64,000 nucleotides of DNA from Mytilisepta virgata (GCA_028015205.1 JAPWFG010000021.1:2728001-2792000), one strand, 5' to 3'; positions 1-10,870 are shown, counted from the first letter of the stretch. The notes: a model not told the origin generated them from the letters alone. Translations and numbers: made by a program.

Positions 1-1857
1 AGATAAGCGTTTGTTTAAAATATCCGCATATATTTTGCATGGTATTGAAATTAGCGATATTGGACGGTACTCCAACGGATTAAGCGGATCCATTTTTGGT
101 TTAGGTACGGGTGTTATAATGCTCGTTTGCCATTCTTTCGGAATAGTTCCTTCTGAGAAACAGAACTTGATAATTTTGTGTAGCAAGTCAACACATACAT
201 CGTTCCGTAATATTTCACATGGGATCGCGTCAATTCCAATCGCTTTTCCAAGTTTACATCTGAATATCGCATCTTTTACCTCTTTACGACTTATTTCAAT
301 GTTCAAACTTGAGTTGTCAATTGTTCTTTCATAATTGTCACTGTTTTGCACTCTATCTCGTATTTCATTTAGAAAGTTTTCATCATAATTATCAGTTGAT
401 CCGGCACTATTAAACATATTTTCGTAGTCATTTTTCCATCTACTCATAACTTTGTTGATATCGTTTGTTATGTCACCAGATTCCGAACGCACTTCAAAAG
501 TTTGTTGTAATTTCCGTTCATTAGACATGCCAAGTTTGCCGATCGATTTCCAGAAATCTCGTGTATTAGTTTGTTGTAGATTTTGTAGTTTATTTTGTTG
601 TGCTAACTGGAATTTACGTTTTTCTTTTCTATTCAAAGTGTCAAAGTTTTTTCGTTTTTGCACATATACGGACCGTAATGCTGATTATCGACCACTTTTA
701 CATCGAGTCCAAGCTTTTTCGGCCTCACAAGAATCGTTCCAAGCAGATTGTAAATCATCATTCCAATAAGGTTTTCGTCGACTCTTGTGTGCTTGTGAAG
801 TGTCACTTTTAGATTTCCGTTCACTACAAGTTTTTTCGATTTCTGTTAGCAGAAGATGTTTAAAGTCATTGTAGGCACCGTCAATATCGTTCCTACGGGA
901 AATAGCATCTTCTATATTTGTAATAGTGTCTGTCAACAGTTTTTGCATGTGTTCATCGCAAAAAGGGTCATTACGCAATTCATCGTATCTGAATTTTCTT
1001 GGTGCTTTCGGATGTAATTTTACATTTTGATTCTCTGATTCTACATTTTGACAGTTGTGCAAGATAGCAAATTCTATTAGAGAATGATCTGGAATCGATT
1101 CATAACCCACAAGGTTCAAATTATCGACGATGTCGGACATTGTGTGCACTTGGAAGTCGGTAACGGAACATAACAGCTCGTGTGGAGTAAGAACATAATC
1201 TACTACAGATTTACCCTTAGTAGTAATATTTGTAAACCCTTGATTACCTATTCGCCCGTTAATCATACAAAAGTTACAATCAACAAGAAACTCAGTCAGT
1301 AATTCACCATTCTTATTTAATACATCGTCAATTATCTCTCTCAGTGCAATGTCATCAACACCTTCAATATAGTCTTGTATGTCTCCACATCTTGCGTTGA
1401 GGTCACCACATATGTATATTTTGCCGACATTTTGGAATTCGTAAACTTGCTCTATTAGTTTAGTAAAGAATGCAATAGAGTCGTTATACGCTGAGTTCTC
1501 TGGTGGTAAATAACACGTACAAACACAAATCGTGTCATTATCATTGCTGAGTTTTATCCATAGAATGTCTTGTACAGTGTCATCTAGTATTTCCACTTTA
1601 TAGTACTTTAATAGTTCGTTCTTGACCAATATAGCCACTCCACCTGATCCTCTACGTGATTTAATATGAGTCCGATCTCTATTTCTTCTATAACATGTAT
1701 ATCCATTCACATCGATTTTTTCTTTACCTCTCAGGAAAGTTTCACAAAGGCACATAATATCAAAGTTAAAATGAGATAAAATTGTATTTCGAACATATTT
1801 ATTGTCGCCATTTTTCGCAGACCACCCTCTCGTATTCCATACACCAAGCACAATTTC
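1..1857 (-). pseudogene. LINE ORF2: endonuclease plus start of reverse transcriptase, one nonsense codon
   Basis: The APE endonuclease domain begins just after the ORF1 stop: WNTRGW (catalytic Asn), CETF (catalytic Glu), GGVAIL, CGDLNAR (Asp, Asn) and IPDHS (His) all appear in order between 1857 and ~1070. After a linker, reading through a TAA at 685-687, the same frame stays open to position 1 and gives reverse transcriptase blocks: GKAIGIDAIPCEIL (~220-260), then W..SIITPVPKP and P.EYRPISLI (~60-150), then a KIYADILNKRL segment. The catalytic YxDD box lies beyond the window. No ATG precedes the endonuclease Asn; the first usable near-cognate is GTG at 1851. The TAA makes this copy probably non-functional unless it is read through or is a sequencing error. 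Confidence 0.85.
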
Positions 1858-2880
1858 CTAATTGAATCTTCCAAAACCTCTTCCTACTCTACCAAATCCA
1901 CGACCACGTCCGCGCCGATTCATGGGAACAGTATTCCATCCGTTCTCGCGATCGTTTTCCCTATTTCCGCCAGTGGTCGAGTTCGTTTCCGTGTCACTTT
2001 TCTTCTTTATTTTACCATTCACTAGTACGTAGTCCCTTTCTTTTCCAAGTCCTTTTAGAATGGTTCTAATGTTCGTTTGGTGAATAAGGGCTTCTTTTGA
2101 AAGTTCGTTTTCAATATAGACTTTATTGTAGTCAGGTGATTGACGCAATCTTTTTTTGTTTTTCATGACCTTTACTCTTTGTTGCTCCGTTTCCACCGTG
2201 GCTACAATGATTCCTGGGTTTTTACCAACGCTTTCTTTTCTAGAGGCGGACACAATCTTAACATCGTGTAAATTGAGACCGTCACGGATTACTGCGCACA
2301 CACGATTCTTTGTTATTTCCGGGTTTGTTTTCTCAGTTTCAGTTTCTTTTAACATCTTAACGACGATGTTGGTCGTTTTATTGATCGGGGTGCCAGTAGT
2401 AGCAGCCGCTCTAGCGTATGTTTGTTTAGCTGCTGTAGATTGTTCTGATATGTCGTTGCGCATTGATTGTAAGTCTGTTTTGAGTTTTTCGACTATTCCA
2501 TTTATTCTGTTATTCACAGAAGAAACTTGAGTTTGGATGTCCTCTTTGACTTTTTCTATTTCTTTGTTTATCTTAGTGTCTATAATTTTGGTCATGTTTC
2601 TTACAATATTTGTTGTGAAACCTTTTTCTAGATTGTCAACCTTGTCATTCAAGTTTTTCACCTCGACAGCCAACTCATACATGATTTCTTTTAGTTCTGC
2701 GAGGTCATTGTTGTCGTTTTTGGGGCGTTTTGAGCATCCTTCATTCAGATCTTCTTCTGATCTGGTTCTTTTTAGTGTGTTTTCAGTTTTGTTTAGATTT
2801 TCTACAGTCACATTGTTTTCTGGATTGTTTGTGTGGATATCTATATCATAATCTATCATTACCTTTCTCCGTTTTGTCAT
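1858..2880 (-). CDS. LINE ORF1 protein (coiled coil, RNA-binding)
   Basis: 340 codons from ATG at 2880 to TAG at 1858. The first ~60 residues are polar and basic. Residues ~60-145 have heptad-like spacing of Leu/Ile/Val with many Lys/Glu, suggesting a coiled coil for trimerisation. Residues ~165-295 resemble the RRM plus C-terminal domain of L1-type ORF1 proteins, including a 'KVYIENELSKE' segment and a 'VNGKI' segment. The tail is Gly/Arg-rich with RGRGRGFGR-type repeats, a typical RNA-binding tail. No CCHC zinc knuckle is seen. By family knowledge it would package element RNA in the cytoplasm. The reading frame continues past the TAG into ORF2. Confidence 0.8.
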   Translation of the reverse strand: MTKRRKVMIDYDIDIHTNNPENNVTVENLNKTENTLKRTRSEEDLNEGCSKRPKNDNNDLAELKEIMYELAVEVKNLNDKVDNLEKGFTTNIVRNMTKIIDTKINKEIEKVKEDIQTQVSSVNNRINGIVEKLKTDLQSMRNDISEQSTAAKQTYARAAATTGTPINKTTNIVVKMLKETETEKTNPEITKNRVCAVIRDGLNLHDVKIVSASRKESVGKNPGIIVATVETEQQRVKVMKNKKRLRQSPDYNKVYIENELSKEALIHQTNIRTILKGLGKERDYVLVNGKIKKKSDTETNSTTGGNRENDRENGWNTVPMNRRGRGRGFGRVGRGFGRFN

Positions 2881-3861
2881 TCTGACTTACTACAATCGAC
2901 GGAACTGTTGGTACACTATCTTTGTTTTGATTTTCCATCGTCCTAGATAATGACATTCCAAACTGACAATGTAGAAAATCTTCGAATCTGCTCTTCTAAT
3001 CACTTATATTGTCTATAATGTTTTTAGAGAAGATGTTAAAAGTCTAAATATTGTTCATTCACACTTTTGCAATGAATGTTTTACTATAAATCCCTCAAAT
3101 ATCGCTTTTTCACACAGAGTAATAAACACCGTATTGACAACAAACAAGAGGCGGGAAAAATTAGTTATTAGAAGTTTGTTTCAAAAAGTGACGAAAAAAA
3201 TCCGGTTTGTTGTGGAACAACTTTCATGTATAATTTTCAATCAATGGTATTGGTCTTAGAGTTTGGTAAATCAGGAAGGCGTTTTTTATCTACCCTAAGC
3301 ATAGATAGATAATAAATAAAGTTCCATAAATCATTGTATAAGTAATAGTACTGTTTTGGTGTCTGTTAACAATCTTAATAAATCTATAAGCCGTTTGTAT
3401 GTGTTATGGGTCAAAACCCAACATAAAATTGTCATTGGTGGATCAGGATAGAAAAGATGTGTCGGAATTGTGTAAACGACTTCCCTATAGCTAGGTGTGG
3501 TAATGTCCAACATATGACTTGGGTCTGGTAACAGACAGGGTTCATTTCATTTAGCGGCAGTTTTGACCGAACGTTGGAAATCTGTCTGATTGGCGTGGGT
3601 TCATGATTTTTAATTTTTTTTTTTTTTTTTGGGGGGGGGGGGGTGGTATTTTGGGTGTTTCAAATTCATTTATCTTTGCTGGAAGATATTAGAAAATCGT
3701 GAGTCGATCCGCCCCGCCTGAATCCGCTCCCTTCACATAGTATTAAAAACTGAGATATTATTGTACGCTGAAAGTTAATTAAATCCCAGCCAGTCTCATC
3801 TTTGTCTGGCACGAATCACTGAGTAACTACATATGTATTTCGTTTTTTTTTTATATCTTAG
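2881..3861. other. Non-coding stretch; T17-G13 homopolymer tract
   Basis: No coding signal is recognised. It probably includes the 5' untranslated end of the LINE. A run of 17 T (3614-3630) followed directly by 13 G (3631-3643) stands out. The last ~15 bases before 3862 form a polypyrimidine tract and AG acceptor for the next exon. Confidence 0.5.
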
Positions 3862-4019
3862 AACCCCTCAATTTATCCCCACTAATGGAAGGAGATGACA
3901 CAGAAAAGAAACGTAAACACGATGATATATTGTCAGATACGGAGTATGATTCTGATGATGAAGATCTAGTCAACATGGACCTTAAGGACTATATTTCCGA
4001 AGAGGACCCGGATTATGAA
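3862..4019 (+). CDS. Unrecognised acidic protein, exon a
   Basis: Acceptor AG at 3860-3861 after a T-rich tract; donor GTAATA at 4020. 158 nt: 2 nt finishing an upstream codon plus 52 codons, leaving phase 0. It encodes MEGDDTEKKRKHDD and then a DSDDEDL / SEEDPDYE acidic stretch. If the donor is not used the frame stops within three codons (TAA at 4026-4028), a possible alternative C-terminus. Confidence 0.6.
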
Positions 4020-7000
4020 GTAATATAAGACTTGAAATTTGTGTAAAATCATATCCATAAAATGAGGGTACTAGTATCTAAAATTGTAATTTTTGAATAC
4101 GATCTTACGGATTGTAATCTGTGGGTCAACAGGTAAAAAAAAATACGTGTAACGCTTCAGTTTGAGACAAATATGAATGAATTTTATGTTGTAAAGCTTA
4201 TGATAATATATACGTGTATGTTAAATATGGCTCCAATATGTTAGAATAATCATACAATATTGGAATGTTAATGATGGAAACCATGTTTTCACAAATTCTA
4301 AGCTGAATATTAATGATGCCAAGCATGGTTTTAACAATTTGAAGCTAAGAACACCTTTTTTATTGCAGGTCTTCATATGAAGTTACTGAAACACTCCGTA
4401 TTAAACATAAGATTAGTGGTACTGTATTTCAATAGGTTTAATGTGTACTGTGATACTTAACAGAAAAAGAACCCGTAATAAAAAATGCCTACTTCAGAAA
4501 AAAGGAAATAGTACAATAATCAAATGACATTAACAAAGTTTTTTATAACATTGAGCCTACAAATACAAAAACCTTTTTACTGATTACTATGGAACGCCAC
4601 AGCTGTCTTATGTTCATTTCCAGGATGTTGTTATGTCCATTTGTTTTTTTATTAAGTCAAATTGTCTGATTGTGTTGTTTGTTCTTATGTTGTTCTGTTC
4701 AAATATTATTTTATTGAGTTAATTTCTATTTTGTTATGTGCAGTTATTATTTCATTCAGTCGAATCAATTTGTTGTGGTGTTAAAAGATCGTTTTGTTGG
4801 GTCAATTGATTATATTGTTATGTTAAATCATTATTTTATTACGTTAGATCAACTTATTATCATGTTAAATTATTATTTTATCAAGTCAAATCAACATATT
4901 GTTATGTTCAATCATTATTTCGTCTTGTTAGTGGAACTTGTTGTTATGTTCATTTGATGTTTCGTAACGTCCAATTAGTATAATGTTATGTTGCATTTTC
5001 ATCACGTGATGTCAAGTAGCAACTTTATTTCATTGTGTCGAGTTATTATGTTGTAATGTTGAAGTATTATGTTGTAATGTTGAAGTATTATGTTGTAATG
5101 TTGAATCGTTACATGTTATGTTGATCAACCTTATGTTGTTCATTCGGAAATGATCTTCGAGTTACTTCGGTATTAACAGATTAATTTGAGACCACTCCCA
5201 GTCTGCCATAAACTATATTCAACACCTACCCAAGTGCTTCGGGCACCTGTTCATATAGATTAATAGGTTCAAGGCTACACCCATCATCAAAACGACTCAA
5301 GCCCCTGATGTTTTATTTTTAGGGATCAAACATTTTTTAGGGCGGGGAGGGGAGGGGCTAGGATAAATTTTGGAATAAAAAGGCAGGACCAGGATTTTGG
5401 CAAAATAAAAAGGCAGGATCACTGCCCCCCACCCTCATAAAAATCAAATGCTCCCTTAAGACGTATTATCTTTAATTATTTTACAGCGTATGTTGAGAAA
5501 CTGATACATAAAGAGTCGCGGCGTTTAAATATATAATTTGAAGTATAAATTATATATATTATTGAGAAGTTTAATTTGAATTACTAAAGTTAATATCGCC
5601 TTTGGTTTATAATACTAATATGGTATCTACCATTCACTAATACTCAGAAACAAACTTTTTATAATGCTAAATATGTTTGTTTTGGCGTTCAAGATTGAAT
5701 GAGTCTGTCGTAATTTATAGGTTTTTACATGTATCTCAAATGTGGCTGCTATCTAAATGGCTGCTGGCATTTCAAAATGTTATATTCTTATATAAATATT
5801 TGTTTTCTAGACATTTCAAAAAAGTGGCTGCCAGCTTGCGCCTGGTTAAATACAGACCTAAAAATAAAAACAAAGCGCCACCGATATAGTATTTGCTACA
5901 AACAGTTAGGAAGAAATGATTTCACAAATTATATATTCAAACGCCTCTCCTCCCCTGCTGATTGCATAAAAAAAACCACAAAAGTCTTGAAAATTACCTC
6001 ACTTCGTCTATAACGAAATAAAAACAGTATATCTTTCTCAAACGTATCCAATACGTAAATTATAACACAAATTCTCAATTGAAAATAATTTTTGTGCACA
6101 ATGAGATAAAGACTTAGCATAGATTATTGACCAACAATTTAAGTGTGCGACTCTTTGTGTATCAGTTTCTCAATATACATTGTAAAATAATAAAAGATAA
6201 TACGTCTTAAGGTAGCAACCATTTGACTTTTAGAGGGGATTACGATCAAATGTTTGGTCATGCCTATCTTTTTTCCATGAAAATTTTGGTCCTGGATCTT
6301 TTTTTCGGCTGCTATTGCGACCTACATTTTTATTTTCATTTAACCAGAAAATGTCCTTATTGACACATGTCCTGCATTTTTTTTCGACACCTAAAGTGAT
6401 CCAGCCTTTTTATTTTGCCAAAATCCTGGCCCTGCCTTTTTATTCCAAAATTGATCCTAGCCCCCCCCCCTCCCGCCCTAAAAAATGTCTGATCCCTAAA
6501 AATAAAACATCAGGGGCTTGAGTCGTTTTGGTGATGGGTGTAGCCTTGAACCTATTAATCTATCTGAACAGGTACCCGAAACACTTGGGTAGGTGTTGAA
6601 TATAGTTTATGGCAGACTGGGAGTGGTCTCAAATTAATCTGTTAATAGTATAATACCGAAGTAACTCGAAGATCATTTCCGAATGAACAACATAACGTTG
6701 ATCAACATAACGATTCAACATTACAACATAATACTTCAACATTACAACATTACAACATAAATACTTCAACATTACAACATAATACTTCAACATTACAACA
6801 TAATACTTCAACATTACAACATTACAACATAAATACTTCAACATTACAACATAATACTTCAACATTACAACATAATAACTCGACACAATGAAATAAAGTT
6901 GCTACTTGACATCACGTGATGAAAATGCAACATAACATTATACTAATTGGACGTTACGAAACACCAAATGAACATAACAACAAGTTAGACTAACAAGACG

Positions 7001-9722
7001 AAATAATGATTGAACATAACAATATGTTGATTTGACTTGATAAAATAATAATTTAACATGATAATAAGTTGATCTAACGTAATAAAATAATGATTTAACA
7101 TAACAATATAATCAATTGACCCAACAAAACGATCTTTTAACACCACAACAAATTGATTCGACTGAATGAAATAATAACTGCACATAACAAAATAGAAATT
7201 AACTCAATAAAATAATATTTGAACAGAACAACATAAGAACAAACAACACAATCAGACAATTTGACTTAATAAAACAACAAATGGACATAACAACATCCTG
7301 GAAATGAACATAAGACAGCTGTGGCGTTCCATAGATTACATGAAACAAAATTCTTGATTAGGTTGTATAAAGTATCATGTTGCGGCACCATATTCTGATG
7401 GAATAAAACATGATGTTATCAACATTAATATGTTCTTGATTATTTTTACAAACTTTATTCTGCTCACTTATGTTAACTTGGTAATTTTCTGTTTTCACAG
7501 CCCACTGACGAGGAACAATCGGATGACACAATTGAAAGTGTTGAGGAGGAAGAGGAAAGCGACTTTGAGACTGTTGAGACGGAGGGTCTTCTTCATCTTA
7601 AAGACAAGGTATCCATTTCAACAAAATCGATCCCCGGCCGGGTCAAACCAAAGACATTAATAAAATTGGTATTTGCTGCTTCTCCGCCAAGCACGCGGCA
7701 TCTATGAGTCATAGCAAAGATCAACTGGTTGGCTTGGAGTCAGTATAATGTGTCCGAGTGGGGTGCTATGTCTTTCTGCGGACAGTTACCTCGTGAGCTA
7801 GCACTTTAAAATTCGGCTCAGCGTGTCGGTCTAGTACAAAGCAGGGATAATATTCATTATCACATCAACATGTTCTCGTTCTGATATGCACCTGGTTTCC
7901 ACTGGACGTTAAAAGATCACTCATCCATCCATCCATTACAACAAGTACAATTATAAAATTTCAGTTGAAAGACAAGTTGCACATTTTAATTGAGTTTTAA
8001 CTTCTTCCTTTAAACATCGTTTCTTTTATTCTATAAAACTTCGGAGGCAAAATTTTCAAAATTCTGTAAACAAATAATCTTAACGTGATCGATGACTAGT
8101 TAGGTATTAAAGCGAGATGTGATTATTATCTCAGTGTTGAAAGCCTGGATATCGTTCAGATGAAGAACAAAAGTAAAAAAGGGTTGTAAATTTGTGTCCA
8201 CTTCATTTCGCGCTTGTATCAGAAATTGTATGGGTCACGTTACTTATCATAATTGGCAAAAGAAGCATTAAAATGGAACGAGAGTCCCACAAGATAAAAT
8301 TCAGAGACGATGCAAACTGTATGGCGATAGCAGCAACAAGGAGAATAAAGACTACAATAGCATAACTATAATTCAAAGGGACAAAAAACAAAACAGAAAA
8401 ACCAAAACACTAGCAAAGTAACTCAAGACCTCCGTTAATGGCAGTCGCCGTATTGCGTTTGTGTAAATTCAGGTGATATATTAAGTCAGTTCCAGTCAGA
8501 CGGGAAGCCAAGCTAGAGAGATATAATTACATTTAGGAGACAGAAACTTCGAACTGATCAATAAAACCTTGATTACCACCGTAAATTCTTTGGGGTGATG
8601 AAATTAACAAATGCTAAACATCAGTGTTTTTTAAAAACTATATGAAATTAATGAAAAGTATTTTATCGTGTAAAGCAATAGAAGATACGGCTGTATAGGT
8701 AAAATATACACAAGATACATTCAAATCAATAATCAAGTTAATTGAAAATATACATGTTAATTGATTTAATCCATTATATCTAATAAACATGGAACTTTCC
8801 AATTCACTTGAATTTGATATTACCGGTATTTTGGTCTTATCTATGCTTTCTCGACAAAGGTGATTTTGTTGCCACTCTGTCATTCATAAGAATATTGCTC
8901 AAGGTTTTGTCAGTTTTGTTTCCATAGCCATATAACAAACTGTTCACCAGTGAAGCAGCCTAATGGGTTCCGTGCATTAAGTGTAAATTCTCACATAATA
9001 TTAAAAGCAAATAAATATATAGGGAAGACATCAGTAATGGGAAAATCTGTACTAATTTTGAGCCCAGCAGTTCGGTCAAACTTTTTATTTTCATAAATGC
9101 ACTGACATTTTGTAGAAATTGTTGTTTCTGGGTGAACTGTAATGACCAATAAGTCTGATCTGGACCAACAGATTGATTTTGCAGTCAACGTTTGGATCTG
9201 CGATACTTTGAATCTTTTTATTTTATCTATTTCAGTCAATTGTTTTGTACATTATTCTCTGTTTTCATGCTCAACATTTTCTGTGTAGTATGTAGTTTAA
9301 TGAAGGAATATTTGTTGTAGGAAAACAAAAAACCGCCAGAATCCAAACAACATGAGTTGGACAGAAAACCAACTGAACCGAAATCAAACGAGCCAGAAAA
9401 GAAACCTTTGGATCGTCAGAAAGTAAATGAATATACCGACAAAACAAAAGAAACGAAAGGAAAGTCACCTCCCAAAAAGTCTGTATTATCTCCTAAGAAA
9501 CATTCCCATACAAACGTACAGTCAGCTGTTATTATTAATAAGTCTCCAGTCAAGCCAAGTATTGGGAAAGATGACAAAAAGGAAACTAAACCTGAACCAC
9601 CAAAACAACCAGATAATAAACAAACTCATCCAGCTAGTGGAAAACAGGCAGATAACAAACAGCATCAGCCCAGTCAAGTTAGTGGAAGTGTTGATAAACA
9701 AGCTAATAAGCAAAAGCCTTGA
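3862..9722 (+). CDS. Unrecognised acidic/lysine-proline-rich protein, C-terminal three exons
   Basis: Three plus-strand exons (3862-4019, 7501-7608, 9321-9722) join in phase with GT-AG introns and end at TGA 9720-9722. The visible protein is about 221 residues. It starts PLNLSPLMEGDD with 2 nt of a codon from an upstream exon, so earlier exons probably lie left of the LINE or outside the window; the Met in this segment could alternatively be the start. The first half is very acidic (Asp/Glu runs) with a basic KKRK patch. The second half is Lys/Pro/Gln-rich and low in complexity. No domain or membrane segment is seen. Nuclear localisation is only a guess from composition. A possible polyadenylation signal AATAAA is at 9963-9968. 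Function unknown. Confidence 0.6.
4588..7333. mobile_element. 2.75-kb foldback (long inverted-repeat) element
   Basis: The left arm (4588 to about 5520) reappears inverted as the right arm (about 6147 to 7333). The outer ends read TATGGAACGCCACAGCTG and its complement, flanked by the 6-bp direct repeat GATTAC (4582-4587 and 7334-7339), a target-site duplication. The spacer (5521-6146) is AT-rich with no convincing protein. The right arm is longer because a short tandem motif expanded (6710-6885 against 5041-5105) and because 6225-6395 has no left-arm counterpart. It lies in the intron between 4019 and 7501. Non-autonomous DNA transposon of foldback type; the superfamily cannot be assigned from a 6-bp duplication alone. 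Confidence 0.85.
6710..6885 (+). repeat. Short tandem array in right foldback arm
   Basis: About nine head-to-tail variants of a motif built from ATACTTCAACATTACAACAT. The mirror copy in the left arm (5041-5105) has about three. This explains part of the arm-length difference and shows expansion after the two arms became separate copies. Confidence 0.8.
7501..7608 (+). CDS. Unrecognised acidic protein, exon b
   Basis: Acceptor AG at 7499-7500 after a T-rich tract; donor GTATCC at 7609. 108 nt, 36 codons, phase 0 at both ends. It encodes PTDEEQSDDTIESV followed by a Glu run, continuing the acidic region of exon a. Confidence 0.65.
7628..7937 (+). mobile_element. 5'-truncated tRNA-derived SINE
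   Basis: It starts at the box B region (CGATCCCCGGCCGGGTCA) and lacks the box A half. It then follows the body of the two full copies at 29521 and 63457, including the phrases TCAGTATAATGTGTCCGAGTG and CGTGTCGGTCTAGTACAAAGC (both in slightly variable form), and ends in a CATCCATCCATC tail. It begins only about 20 nt inside the intron that follows the exon ending at 7608. Confidence 0.8.
7938..9320 (+). other. Intron sequence, no gene seen
   Basis: AT-rich with scattered short open frames lacking composition or family support. A T-poor but usable acceptor (TTGTTGTAG) at its end leads into the exon at 9321. Confidence 0.5.
9321..9722 (+). CDS. Unrecognised acidic protein, terminal exon c
   Basis: Acceptor AG at 9319-9320. 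133 codons and TGA at 9720-9722. It begins ENKKPPESKQ and is rich in Lys, Pro, Gln, Ser and Asn, with repeated KQ/DNKQ phrases near the end (KQPDNKQ, KQADNKQ, DKQANKQ). This suggests a disordered basic tail. The frame is longer and more biased than its overlapping alternatives, and it joins in phase to exon b. Confidence 0.65.
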   Translation, partial: ENKKPPESKQHELDRKPTEPKSNEPEKKPLDRQKVNEYTDKTKETKGKSPPKKSVLSPKKHSHTNVQSAVIINKSPVKPSIGKDDKKETKPEPPKQPDNKQTHPASGKQADNKQHQPSQVSGSVDKQANKQKP

Positions 9723-10489
9723 AATATACATTCAGGATCAACTACATATATTAAGAATGTTGTTTTGTGTTGGTTCCCTGGACTTTTTCTTTTGACAGCT
9801 GATTATATGACTGGTCTATGTGAAATAATTTATATATTATAAGTAAGTGCTATATATATCATTAGTTATTAAATATTTTCTCACCTTTTCCATGTGTTAT
9901 TGGACAGCATAGATGACGGCTTTCTTACTGTTGGCCCTTAAGAAGAACTTAAGTGGACAGACAATAAATAGACAGGAATATACCGCCACCTCCGCCATCA
10001 ATGTCCCCTGCCCCAATTTACATTGTACAGTTGTACAGTCATATATTTGCTGTATTTGCAGACGTATATAATGCCTTGCGAGTCCTTCAATGTATGTGGT
10101 CATATTTTGTACATGGATAAAGAACATATTTAAGAAAATAGTAAGTTAAGTCGTTTGATAATTTTGGCTGTTTTTATCCCCGCGCTTCAACGAAACTCGA
10201 GGATATTGTTTCGCTGTTCGGCGTACGTACGTTAGTAATGTCCAGGATAATCTCAGTAACCACTGGATATAGAAAGATGCAACTTGAGTCATTGATTGCA
10301 CCATGTATAGGAACTGTGCCAAAGGTTTTGGAATTTGAATAGTGTCCCTGGGGGCCAGGCTACAAAGGGAGCCTAAGGGTACATTATTCCTTTTGTCAGG
10401 CAACTCCTCTCAGGTTATTTGGAATACGGAACTGAATGTTGGCTCAGTAATGTAGATTGTACCAAAGGTTTCGGAATTGTTTTAAGATG
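9723..10489. other. Intergenic, no gene seen
   Basis: Contains the likely 3' end of the preceding gene (AATAAA at 9963-9968). No supported coding frame. Confidence 0.5.
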
Positions 10490-10870
10490 CGGTTCCATCT
10501 TTGGTAAATTTCCTGGAAGTCTCAAAGACGATTTTTGACAAGAAACCGTGTATTTTCTGGGTCACATCAGCAGTAACAAACTGGAATCATCTAGATGTCA
10601 AAAATATGATTCCAACTTTGGTAAATTTCCTGAAAGTGTCTAAGACTATTAATTTTGGAATTTTACTTAGCAATTATAGATTTTTTTTTATCATATTAGC
10701 TTTAAAACTTATCAGGATAATTTGGATTTCAAAACTATGTGATTCCAATTTTCGTAAATTTCCTGAAAGACTCAGACTACTTAATTTGTGATTTCTACTT
10801 AGCAACCATATATATTTGGAATCACTATAGCAACAGCACTAGTTTGGATTGTATGGATTTCAAAACCACG
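10490..10870 (+). repeat. Degenerate tandem repeat
   Basis: Three to four diverged units containing GATTCCAACTTTGGTAAATT-like and CTTAGCAACCAT-like phrases, spaced roughly 100-130 bp. Short frames across it are by-products. Confidence 0.55.

Larger units (their letters stand above)
1..2880 (-). mobile_element. Non-LTR retrotransposon (LINE), 5' part through start of RT
   Basis: Minus-strand LINE with ORF1 (2880 to 1858) and ORF2 (1857 to beyond position 1). ORF2 carries an APE-type endonuclease and then the start of the reverse transcriptase, which runs off the left edge. ORF1 has the coiled-coil/RNA-binding design of LINE ORF1 proteins. ORF1 and ORF2 share one reading frame and are separated only by a TAG at 1858-1860. 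One further in-frame TAA at 685-687 interrupts ORF2; otherwise it is open to the window edge, so the copy looks young. The 5' untranslated part probably lies in 2881 to about 3130, but its end is not visible. The clade is not assigned. Confidence 0.9.

Noticed and set aside
2156..2851. Plus-strand frames of 104-124 codons
   Set aside because: Antisense shadows of LINE ORF1.
4736..7185. Open frames of ~70 residues repeated on the plus strand (4736-4957) and minus strand (6985-7185)
   Set aside because: They are the two arms of the foldback element read in mirror image; low-complexity, AT-driven sequence with no protein family.
9427..9795. Overlapping 122-codon frame on the plus strand
   Set aside because: Shadow of the real lysine/proline-rich frame 9321-9722, which joins in phase to upstream exons.
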